Origin: Gammaproteobacteria bacterium
Lineage (GTDB): Bacteria; Pseudomonadota; Gammaproteobacteria; S144-34
Assembly (NCBI GenBank): GCA_015494165.1
Contig: WGBS01000238.1
Span: 1-5,326 of the forward strand
Direction: 5' to 3'
Length of the DNA stretch: 5,326 nucleotides
Below, in pieces: positions 1 through 4,638 of this stretch. How positions within the stretch are numbered: the first letter of the stretch is position 1; each line of letters starts with the position of its first letter. The notes below the pieces were generated by a model. It saw only the letters and a list, made by a program, of their open reading frames with translations. It had not been told where the DNA came from and made no database searches. A program made the position numbers and the translations under genes.

Positions 1-549
1 CCCGCCCTCCGCCACCACCGATGGGGGCTCCGCCGCGGACGGCCCCCACGGGGCGCTCTCCAGGGCCATGAGCCCCCTCTTCGCGGCCTGCATGGCGCGC
101 AGCCGCGAGCGGTGCCACCGGGCCCGCTTGGGATCGCGCAGGCGGAGCGGATTCAGCGCCGGCGTCCGCTCGCGCGACGCCTGCGGCGGAAGCGGGTCCC
201 AGCGAAGCCGCACCCGCCCCGCTTCGCGCGCGATCGCGACGCTGAGCCGGCCGCACCAGCCGCGCAGCGCCTCGTCCGGCGCCGGAAGGCCGAACAGCGC
301 GGCCTGGAGGTCCAGCACCGCCTCGCGGCAGGCACCGCAGCCGCGCACGTGGCGGGCCACCGCCTCCGCGGCGGCCCCCTCCAGCCGACCCTCCGCCCAG
401 GCCGCGAGCCGCTCGGCGTCGGGGTGCGCCCTCCCGCGTGCAGCCTCGCCTTCCCCGCGCGGCGGGGCGAGGAGCGCCTCCAGCAGGGCGTCGGCCGCCC
501 CCGCCAGGCGGCGGCGCTGCCGCTCGCCAAACTTGTTTCGCATGATCAT
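1..549 (-). CDS. Zinc-finger anti-sigma factor, 3' end missing
   Basis: Likely the cognate anti-sigma factor of the ECF sigma gene just upstream. It would hold that sigma factor inactive until a signal releases it. In the sequence, 183 codons are open from the start to the window edge with no stop, so the C-terminus is missing. Residues 42-78 form an anti-sigma zinc-finger (ZAS-like) helix pair: HPDAERLAAWAEGRLEG, then H67-x3-C71-x2-C74, the HxxxCxxC zinc ligand pattern. No membrane segment is visible in the part seen; residues beyond about 100 are basic and Arg-rich. The start is ATG at 549, or the in-frame ATG at 543. A GGTGAG about 13 bases before 549 could be the ribosome site, and it overlaps the end of the sigma gene. 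The sigma stop ends 13 bases upstream, so the two are very probably co-transcribed and perhaps translationally coupled. Family assignment rests on the motif and the context; the signal sensed is unknown. Confidence 0.75.
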   Translation of the reverse strand, partial: MIMRNKFGERQRRRLAGAADALLEALLAPPRGEGEAARGRAHPDAERLAAWAEGRLEGAAAEAVARHVRGCGACREAVLDLQAALFGLPAPDEALRGWCGRLSVAIAREAGRVRLRWDPLPPQASRERTPALNPLRLRDPKRARWHRSRLRAMQAAKRGLMALESAPWGPSAAEPPSVVAEGG

Positions 550-562
550 CGGCGCATGCCGC

Positions 563-1210
563 TCACCACGACGGCGTCTCCGGCAGGTCCGGGTCGAAGT
601 CGGACCAGGACGCGGGCGCCCGCAGGCGGAGGCCGCCGCAGCCTTCGAGCAGGGCCTCCTGCAGGCGCCGGCGGGCGCGATGGATGGCGACGTTGACCGC
701 GTTGCGCTCCATGCCCTCGGCGGCGGCGATCTCGGCGGGGTCGCGGTCCTCCCAATAGCGCGCCCGCAGCAGCCGCACGTCCCGCTCGGAAAGCAGCTTC
801 AGGCAGGCCTCCAGGAGCCTGCGGAGCTCCGCTTGCCAGCACTCGCGGACGACGTCCGCGTGCGGGTCGGGCCAGTCGGCGTGCGCGTCGTCCCCCTCCG
901 GGTCGTCGATCGGCACCACCCAGGAGGTCCAGCGCCGCTCGCGGCGCAGCCGGTCCCACATGCGGTTGCGGCAGGACATGCACAGGAAGGCGAGGAGGCC
1001 CGCCTCGCCCCGCCACTTGCGCAGCAGCGCCCATCCGTCGGCCTGCACGTGCGTCCATGCCTCCTGCACGAGATCGTCGGCGAGGGCCTCGTCCTGCGGG
1101 CAGAGCTGGCGGGCGAACCGGCAGAGCAGCGGCCACAGGCGGCCGGCCAGCGCCTCGATGGCGCGCCGGTCGCCCGCGAGCACCCTTGTGACCAGCTCCG
1201 CATCGTCCAT
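563..1210 (-). CDS. ECF-family RNA polymerase sigma factor
   Basis: An alternative sigma factor of 215 residues that would direct RNA polymerase to a small stress or signal regulon. Region 2 spans roughly residues 20-95: the core-binding stretch DEALADDLVQEAW (40-52) and the DNA-melting and -10 recognition part around WRGEAGLLAFLCMSCRNRMW (66-85), followed by DRLRRERR. A linker (95-125) is acidic and rich in Asp and Pro. Region 4 (about 129-190) has LLSERDVRLLRARYWEDRD and a helix-turn-helix IAAAEGMERNAVNVAIHRAR, which should read the -35 element. The length is at the upper end of normal for ECF factors. The frame is open 60 codons further upstream, but that extension is Arg/Ala-rich shadow sequence. 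ATG at 1210 has a GGGAGG upstream and a promoter at 1269-1297 that would exclude the longer form. The anti-sigma gene follows directly. I cannot assign the ECF subgroup. Confidence 0.88.
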   Translation of the reverse strand: MDDAELVTRVLAGDRRAIEALAGRLWPLLCRFARQLCPQDEALADDLVQEAWTHVQADGWALLRKWRGEAGLLAFLCMSCRNRMWDRLRRERRWTSWVVPIDDPEGDDAHADWPDPHADVVRECWQAELRRLLEACLKLLSERDVRLLRARYWEDRDPAEIAAAEGMERNAVNVAIHRARRRLQEALLEGCGGLRLRAPASWSDFDPDLPETPSW

Positions 1211-1268
1211 CCGCTTCGCTCTGCCTCCCGCACGACACCCGACGGCCCGCCGGGCCGCCACGAGCCAT

Positions 1269-1297
1269 GAGACGATCCCGCGCCCGCCGCGCTTACA
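1269..1297 (-). promoter_or_regulatory. Candidate ECF-type promoter of the sigma/anti-sigma operon
   Basis: Reading the minus strand, TGTAAG (1297-1292) and CGTCTC (1274-1269) are separated by exactly 17 bases. CGTCTC matches the CGTC-type -10 element common to ECF promoters, and TGTAAG resembles -35 elements with a GTAA core. The -10 lies about 58 bases ahead of the ATG at 1210, leaving room for a short leader and the GGGAGG ribosome site. Autoregulation by the encoded sigma factor is an inference from position and motif. Confidence 0.5.
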
Positions 1298-1886
1298 GGC
1301 GGGGCGCAGGGCCAGCGCGGCCCGGGACGCCGGACGACGGCCGGCCCGGCGGACCACACGGCGGCGCCCGGCCGTCAGCCGGCTCCGCACCGGGACCGCG
1401 CCAGCTCCAGGCTACGGGAGGCAGCGGCTCAGATCGTGAGCCTCTGGCGGGAGCCGGATCCGGCCTCGGGCGCCCGCCGGCGCCATGGGCCGATGGCCTC
1501 CGCCCGGCGACGGGCTGGATCGGACGCGGCATGCCTGATAGGCCTTTGGCGATGGCCACACGCCCGGCCAACCCGAACGGCGCACCGCAGGGAACGCGCT
1601 TCCCCACGGAGCCCTTCCCCACCTGGCGCGGTGCGCACGGTTCCCACGCTTGTGCCGGGCCGCCCGGCCCGTGTGCCGCCGGCCGCTCCACGGGGAATGC
1701 CGTGCTCCGGGCCGGGCCCGGCCACACCCGCCACTTTCGCCGCAAAGCGACATGGATCGTCGCACCCCAATGCGACCATGGGCCGTCCCGCAGGGGCCCG
1801 GGGACTGCATCCAGGAGGGTGAGACGACCTCGCCGACCGTTCCTGCAGCACACGCGCAGCGCCACCGTATCGGGAGAGCGACCACC
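1298..1886. other. GC-rich non-coding stretch between divergent genes
   Basis: About 590 bases lie between the sigma operon promoter (leftward) and the WYL-type regulator (rightward). Several frames are open on both strands, but their translations are Arg/Pro/Gly/Ala-rich with no recognisable domain, as expected for chance frames in GC-rich DNA. There are small GC palindromes: GGGCCG-CC-CGGCCC at 1657-1670 and the self-complementary GGCCGGGCCCGGCC at 1710-1723. I see no tRNA, riboswitch or clear promoter for the downstream gene. Confidence 0.5.
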
Positions 1887-2460
1887 ATGCCGAACAGCAA
1901 GAACACCGAGCCCGTCCGCCGGCGGGTGCTGATCCTCAAGTACCTAGGAGAGGCACGGCGACCCCTCACCGCGCGCGAGATCCACGCCCGTCTCGCCGAC
2001 GAGCGCGTCCCCATCCACGTCACGCTGCGGACCGTCGAGCGCGATCTCCTAGCGCTCGAGCACGATTTCCACCTAAAGGTGGACGAAGCACGCAAGCCCC
2101 ACACTTGGTCGTATCCACGCAAACAGCGGCTGGAGCTGCCCGCACCCAGGGAGGAGGAGGCCGCGGCGCGGCTGATCGCAAGCGATGCGCTGGCGGGACG
2201 GATGCCCGGCTGGGTGCTCGACCTCCTGGAGCCCATGCTCGGCAGCGCCCGCCGCGCGCTGGAGGAGAGCGGCCTCGGCGACTGGCGCAGCCGCTTCAAG
2301 GTGATCGGCCGCGGCCCGCGTCTGATGCCGCCCCACGTCGATCGCGAGGTCTTCCGCACCGCCGTCCGGGCGCTCTCGGAAAGCCGGCGCCTGGAGGCCG
2401 ACTACCGCGCCCGCGGCGCGGACGGCTGGAAGGTGGAACCAAGTCCACGACAGAGCGGGT

Positions 2461-2503
2461 GCGTAAGAGTAGGTGTCGCCTTAGCGCGTAAGACTCGGTG
2501 TCG
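2461..2503. repeat. 18-base direct repeat, two copies
   Basis: GCGTAAGAGTAGGTGTCG at 2461-2478 recurs as GCGTAAGACTCGGTGTCG at 2486-2503, with 16 of 18 bases identical and copies 25 bases apart start to start. The second copy runs into a hairpin. Short repeated sites of this kind are found inside insertion-sequence ends and at protein-binding sites; the role here is unknown. Confidence 0.6.
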
Positions 2504-2513
2504 TTTGACACCC
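2498..2513. repeat. Hairpin GGTGTC-GTTT-GACACC
   Basis: A perfect 6-base inverted repeat with a 4-base loop begins inside the second direct-repeat copy. Outer bases (CTC before, GAG after a run of C) could extend the stem with a bulge. No T-run follows on either strand, so it is not a standard terminator. Confidence 0.5.
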
Positions 2514-2566
2514 CCCCGAGGCGTGCGATCGAGCGCGAACCGCGCAACCCGAGCCTGCCCGTCGGA

Positions 2567-2584
2567 TACTGACGGTACTGACGG
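2567..2584. repeat. Tandem 9-base repeat TACTGACGG x2
   Basis: Two perfect adjacent copies, 2567-2575 and 2576-2584, followed by TAAGG. Two copies are too few to infer a function; it may be replication slippage or a paired binding site. Confidence 0.5.
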
Positions 2585-2617
2585 TAAGGATTAATGGCGG
2601 ACGCCGATGCGCCATAG

Positions 2618-2646
2618 TGGACCGATCAGCGTTGCCTTGCTACACT
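2618..2646 (+). promoter_or_regulatory. Candidate housekeeping promoter of the toxin-antitoxin operon
   Basis: TGGACC (2618-2623, compare TTGACA) and TACACT (2641-2646, compare TATAAT) are spaced 17 bases apart. The presumed start of transcription falls within the palindrome that begins at 2646, the usual layout for a self-repressed toxin-antitoxin operon. Motif matches are partial. Confidence 0.45.
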
Positions 2647-2664
2647 CTGACCAGTCTGGTCAGA
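2646..2664. promoter_or_regulatory. Operator palindrome of the toxin-antitoxin operon
   Basis: TCTGACCAG, one central T, then CTGGTCAGA: a perfect 9-base inverted repeat around a single base. It lies directly after the -10 element and 13 bases before the antitoxin start codon. Phd/YefM-type antitoxins, alone or with toxin, are known to repress their own operon by binding such palindromes. Binding by this antitoxin is inferred. Confidence 0.7.
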
Positions 2665-2677
2665 CTAGGGGCGTGCG

Positions 2678-2929
2678 ATGCGTCATTGGCAAATGCAGGA
2701 GGCCAAGGCCAAGCTCTCCGAAGTCATCAAGCATGCCGAGCGCGAAGGCCCCCAGGAGATCACGCTGTACGGCAAGCCGGTGGCGGTCGTCTTGTCGCGC
2801 GAACACTACGAGCGGCTGACCGGCACGGGCGAATCGCTGGTGGCCTTCATGCGTCGCTCCCCCCTCTACGGTGTCGAGGAGGTCGATCTTGAGCGGGACA
2901 AGAGCTTCACGCGCGAGGTCGCGCTTTGA
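2678..2929 (+). CDS. Phd/YefM-family antitoxin
   Basis: A small antitoxin of 83 residues that should neutralise the PIN-domain toxin encoded immediately downstream and repress the shared promoter. The N-terminal half has the Phd/YefM fold signature: QMQEAKAKLSEVIKHAEREG (5-24), EITLYGKPVAVVLSREHYER (27-46). The C-terminal part, FMRRSPLYGVEEVDLERDKS (57-76), is the segment expected to wrap around the toxin and occlude its active site. Length is typical. ATG at 2678 is preceded by AGGGG with a 6-base gap. The stop TGA overlaps the toxin start by four bases, so translation is coupled. A promoter and an operator palindrome lie directly upstream. It looks intact and functional. Confidence 0.9.
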   Translation: MRHWQMQEAKAKLSEVIKHAEREGPQEITLYGKPVAVVLSREHYERLTGTGESLVAFMRRSPLYGVEEVDLERDKSFTREVAL

Positions 2930-3348
2930 GCTACCTGATCGACACCAACGTCCTGTCCGAGCTGCGCCGCACGAAACCGAACCCGGGCGTCGTGGCATGG
3001 TTCGAGGAACGGCCGGCGACCACCCTGTACATCAGCGTGCTGACCCTTGGAGAGATCCGCAAAGGCATCGAGGCGCTCGGCAAAAGCAAGCGCACGCTCA
3101 GGCTGCTGGACTGGCTCGAAACCGATCTGCCGGCATTTTTCGCTGGGAGAATATTGCCCATCGACGAGGCCGTGGCCGATCGCTGGGGCCGCATGCTCGC
3201 CGCCGCCGGACGCCCCCTCCCGGCCATCGACAGCCTGCTCGCCGCCACCGCACTGACGCACGGGCTCGCACTGGTCACCCGTAACGTGGATGACTTTCCG
3301 TACCCGGATCTCCAAATCATCAATCCTTGGGAAACGGAAGGAATGTAG
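2926..3348 (+). CDS. FitB/VapC-like PIN-domain toxin (ribonuclease)
   Basis: A type II toxin of 140 residues, expected to be a metal-dependent RNase held inactive by the antitoxin encoded upstream. It opens with the PIN signature SYLIDTNVLSELRR. The expected acidic metal ligands are all present: D6, E43 (in LTLGEIRKG), D102 (in AIDSLLAATA) and D122/D123 (in VTRNVDDF). It ends in INPWE, the usual end of FitB-like proteins, plus four residues. The start is a TTG at 2926 sharing TTGA with the antitoxin stop; no ATG or GTG fits the conserved N-terminus, so the TTG start is firm and keeps the toxin low and coupled. The stop TAG lies exactly where an IS5-type terminal sequence begins, so the last residues may derive from the insertion junction. 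FitB-like rather than strict VapC is judged from the SELRR and NPWE features; the RNA target cannot be told. Confidence 0.9.
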   Translation: MSYLIDTNVLSELRRTKPNPGVVAWFEERPATTLYISVLTLGEIRKGIEALGKSKRTLRLLDWLETDLPAFFAGRILPIDEAVADRWGRMLAAAGRPLPAIDSLLAATALTHGLALVTRNVDDFPYPDLQIINPWETEGM

Positions 3349-3500
3349 AGGCTATCTCAAAAATACTTCACCAGGATCGTGACGCACGCGATCTGGGCGA
3401 AGCCGAGAAAGTCCTCGCGATGGAGCTCCCGCCGGATCAGAACGCGGCGCTTGTTTCCTATCCATGCAAAGAACCGCCCCACGTCGCCGTGTTCAAGGCA
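3348..3500 (-). mobile_element. IS5-family insertion sequence remnant (one end and transposase C-terminus)
   Basis: The plus strand begins GAGGCTATCTCAAAAAT at 3348, which resembles IS5-family terminal inverted repeats. Reading the minus strand from about 3490, one frame encodes GRFFAWIGNKRRVLIRREL then HREDFLGFAQIACVTILVKY and F, with a TGA at 3365-3367 inside the terminal sequence. The pattern RFFAWI..KRR....E....NFLGF.QLA, ending at the element tip, is the C-terminus of IS5-group DDE transposases. Everything upstream (the catalytic DDE core and the other end) is missing, and the frame meets a stop near 3549. The inner boundary is unclear, somewhere between 3490 and 3540. The element cannot move by itself. 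It abuts the toxin stop codon, so it inserted at the 3' end of the toxin gene and was later eroded. The subgroup is not certain. Confidence 0.7.
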
Positions 3501-3540
3501 TGCCGCGCCTTCGCCGGACACGCTCTCTTGAAAGGCTGCT

Positions 3541-3666
3541 GTGGAATATCAAGGCGAACCGCTCATGCAGGGCCTGCTTCAGGCCCCACCCTTCGATGCC
3601 AGGCACTGGACCGTTCGCGACGTAGAGGCGTCGCTCTTCATGTACGGCTATGCGCCTCCGCAGTAG
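3541..3666 (+). pseudogene. 3' fragment of an unidentified gene
   Basis: A 41-codon reading frame from a GTG at 3541 to a TAG at 3664-3666 encodes a peptide containing FDARHWTVRDVEASLFMYGY near its end. Its balanced composition, with several Trp, Tyr and Phe residues, is unlike the Arg/Pro-rich shadow frames nearby, so it may be the true C-terminus of a gene. An in-frame TGA lies five codons before the GTG, and the IS5 remnant precedes it. The simplest reading is a gene whose 5' part was removed by the insertion or a deletion. Its stop lies 11 bases before the stop of the convergent antitoxin-like gene. I do not recognise the family; chance coding is possible. Confidence 0.3.
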
Positions 3667-3677
3667 GGGGCGCGGCG

Positions 3678-4061
3678 TCAGGTGTCGTCCAGAGGCGGTA
3701 GGTCGTCCACGCTGACGCCGAGCGTGGCCGCGATCCGCCGCAGGACCCGCACCGAGCCCTCCCGCCTGCCGGCCTCGATCTGCGAGATGCACGAAGCGCC
3801 GACCCCGGCCCGCTCGGCGAGGGCCTCCTGAGAAAGCCCCCGGTGCTCACGCCAGACCCGGAGCGGATGCACCTCGCCACTGAGCAGCCGCTCCACCACC
3901 TCGCCGGGGATCAGCTCGTCCTCGCCGGCGGCGAGCTCCGCCGCGGCCTGCTCGGCGGCACGCAGGTCCTCGGCATCCTCGGCGAGCGCCACGAGCCGTC
4001 TGTAGTCCTCGTAAGGCACCACGGGATATTCGGGCTTGCCGGTCTTCCGGATGATACGCAT
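3678..4061 (-). CDS. Orphan antitoxin-like protein: Phd/YefM-like N-terminus plus XRE helix-turn-helix
   Basis: A 127-residue DNA-binding protein. Residues 1-25 (MRIIRKTGKPEYPVVPYEDY, then RRLVAL) resemble the first strands of Phd/YefM antitoxins. The middle is an Ala/Glu-rich helix. Residues about 67-125 form an XRE/HipB-type helix-turn-helix: LRVWREHRGLSQEALAERAG, then VGASCISQIEAGRREGSV, then LRRIAATLGVSVDDL. Proteins of this build usually act as antitoxins next to a RelE/ParE-type toxin gene placed directly upstream. Here none of the frames in the 120 bases upstream (4071-4190) looks like such a toxin, so the partner appears lost. The start is ATG at 4061, matching the conserved MRII; ATG at 4070 would add three residues. 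Neither has a clear ribosome site. The gene reads without breaks. It may persist as a stand-alone regulator or anti-addiction factor. Confidence 0.75.
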   Translation of the reverse strand: MRIIRKTGKPEYPVVPYEDYRRLVALAEDAEDLRAAEQAAAELAAGEDELIPGEVVERLLSGEVHPLRVWREHRGLSQEALAERAGVGASCISQIEAGRREGSVRVLRRIAATLGVSVDDLPPLDDT

Positions 4062-4164
4062 AGGCAACATGGTAGGCCCGCGAAGCCGTCAGGCCCAGCA
4101 AGGAGGCCGGGAGCGCCCCGACGGCCGGACCGACCAAAAGACCAGGGCCGGGACGGACGACGCA

Positions 4165-4346
4165 GACGGCAATCCCGCCGCATGGCGCGTTTTCTGATGA
4201 ACCTGATGCTGGCGGCAGGAGGATGGCCCTGGACGGTCGTTCCCGTCGAGGCACGTGCCGACTACATGAGGTCGCTGGAGGCCGCCAGCGTGCGGCACGA
4301 TATCCGTCCTTTCACGGACCTCCTCGCCCGGCTGGTGACGGCCTGA
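4165..4346 (+). pseudogene. Fic-domain protein remnant (C-terminus only)
   Basis: Fic enzymes transfer AMP or similar groups to target proteins using an HxFx(D/E)GNGR loop. Here only the part after that loop is recognisable: from ATG 4182, MARFLMNLMLAAGGWPWTVV then PVEARADYMRSLEAASVRHD and IRPFTDLLARLVTA to the TGA at 4344-4346. This matches the helix and C-terminal segment of Fic proteins (RFLMN, AGGYPWTVI, Y..ALE.AS...DI.PF). Just upstream, GAC GGC AAT (4165-4173) would encode the DGN of the catalytic loop, but eight bases rather than six separate it from the ATG, so it is out of frame. The HPF part is not seen. The gene therefore appears broken by a frameshift in the active-site motif and by loss of its 5' part. 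Translation of 4182-4346 alone would give a 54-residue inactive peptide. It faces the orphan antitoxin-like gene divergently, so the two were not a normal operon. Confidence 0.75.
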
Positions 4347-4348
4347 TC

Positions 4349-4364
4349 CGTCGGCACCCCGACG
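4349..4364 (+). terminator. Small hairpin after the Fic remnant
   Basis: CGTCGG-CACC-CCGACG forms a perfect 6-base stem with a 4-base loop two bases after the stop codon. There is no T-run behind it, so termination is uncertain. Confidence 0.3.
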
Positions 4365-4453
4365 TGGCGCAACCTGCCGGGAAGGGGAACCCTCCTTGGA
4401 CACACCGGCGCGCGAAGCGCATTGCCGCGCAGCGCTCGGTAAAGGGACACCCG

Positions 4454-4476
4454 GCCGCGCAGCGACGGCGCGCGGC
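4454..4476 (-). terminator. Candidate terminator after tRNA-Lys
   Basis: On the minus strand a perfect 7-base stem, GCCGCGC/GCGCGGC with a 9-base loop, begins 12 bases past the tRNA 3' end. It is followed by CGGGTGTCCCTTTACC, a weak T-run. It is placed as a tRNA terminator would be. Confidence 0.4.
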
Positions 4477-4488
4477 TGTGCGGGCGGA

Positions 4489-4564
4489 TGGTGGGCCGTC
4501 CAGGACTCGAACCTGGGACCGACGGATTAAAAGTCCGCTGCTCTACCAGCTGAGCTAACGGCCC
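4489..4564 (-). tRNA. tRNA-Lys (anticodon UUU), CCA encoded
   Basis: The minus strand from 4564 folds as a complete cloverleaf: acceptor GGGCCGT paired with ACGGCCC, D arm GCTC-AGCTGGTA-GAGC, anticodon stem GCGGA/TCCGT with loop CTTTTAA, five-base variable loop, T arm CCAGG-TTCGAGT-CCTGG, discriminator A. The anticodon UUU decodes lysine AAA/AAG. The last three bases CCA (4491-4489) are encoded in the genome. Length is 76 with CCA, 73 without. Its 3' end faces the accessory region, the side on which integrating elements typically sit, but no integrase or repeat of the tRNA end is seen. It shares strand with the permease gene upstream. Confidence 0.96.
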
Positions 4565-4573
4565 CGGAAGGCG

Positions 4574-4607
4574 CGCCGCCCGGCGCGCGAGGGCGCACCG
4601 GGCGGCG
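4574..4607 (-). terminator. GC-rich hairpin between the permease and tRNA-Lys
   Basis: CGCCGCCCGG and CCGGGCGGCG form a perfect 10-base stem around a 14-base loop, 31 bases after the permease stop and just before the tRNA gene. There is no T-run on either strand, so it may be a weak terminator or a processing structure. Confidence 0.45.
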
Positions 4608-4638
4608 GTGTGGGCGATTGCGGGCGCCGGCGCGGCGC

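Larger units (their letters stand above)
1887..2594 (+). pseudogene. WYL-family transcriptional regulator, truncated
   Basis: An N-terminal winged helix-turn-helix is followed by a linker and the very start of a WYL domain, the arrangement of DeoR/PafBC-like regulators that bind DNA and sense a ligand through the WYL domain. Residues 9-60 give the DNA-binding part (RRRVLILKYLGEARRPLTAR, then VTLRTVERDLLALE as recognition region). Residues 160-182 (ALSESRRLEADYRARGADGW) look like the first strand of a WYL domain. From about residue 183 (base 2436) the family resemblance ends. The frame continues for some 50 residues rich in Arg, Ser and Thr to a TAA at 2592-2594, and the body of the WYL domain is absent. 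Such proteins are normally over 300 residues; this one is 235. The start ATG at 1887 has GGGAGAG nine bases upstream. The break suggests an insertion or deletion; the product could still bind DNA but should lack its sensor. The neighbours do not reveal its targets. Confidence 0.7.
2436..2617. other. Non-family DNA after the broken regulator
   Basis: This is the stretch between the point where the WYL-type protein loses similarity and the promoter of the toxin-antitoxin operon. It carries an 18-base direct repeat, a hairpin and a tandem 9-base repeat, and no convincing gene. It looks like scar DNA left by an insertion or recombination event. Which element caused it cannot be told from the sequence alone. 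Confidence 0.45.

Noticed and set aside
68..1270. Long plus-strand open frame of 400 codons opposite the sigma/anti-sigma genes
   Set aside because: The translation is Arg/Ser/Pro/Ala-rich with no domain; it is a GC-rich shadow of the two real minus-strand genes.
1779..1788. TGGGCCGTCC, identical to ten bases at the tRNA-Lys 3' end (4492-4501), as a possible attachment repeat
   Set aside because: Ten GC-rich bases can recur by chance in this composition; the flanks do not match and there is no integrase.
1267..1932. Plus-strand frame across the intergenic stretch
   Set aside because: Gly/Pro/Arg-rich, no motif, no ribosome site, and it overlaps the real start of the regulator out of frame.
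1412..2359. Minus-strand open frame of 315 codons opposite the regulator
   Set aside because: The composition is Arg/Ser-rich and it lies antisense to a recognisable helix-turn-helix protein and non-coding DNA.
2461..2584. CRISPR-like array from the short repeats
   Set aside because: Only two copies of each repeat, with 7-base or no spacing, and no cas genes.
3493..3792. Minus-strand 99-codon frame containing RRIAVHEERRLYVANGPVPG
   Set aside because: It begins antisense-like inside the antitoxin gene in another frame and ends in the IS remnant in a frame other than the transposase; no family recognised.
4071..4190. Search for a RelE/ParE toxin upstream of the XRE antitoxin
   Set aside because: All three minus-strand frames are Pro/Gly/Arg-rich and lack the toxin pattern; part of the span belongs to the Fic remnant on the other strand.
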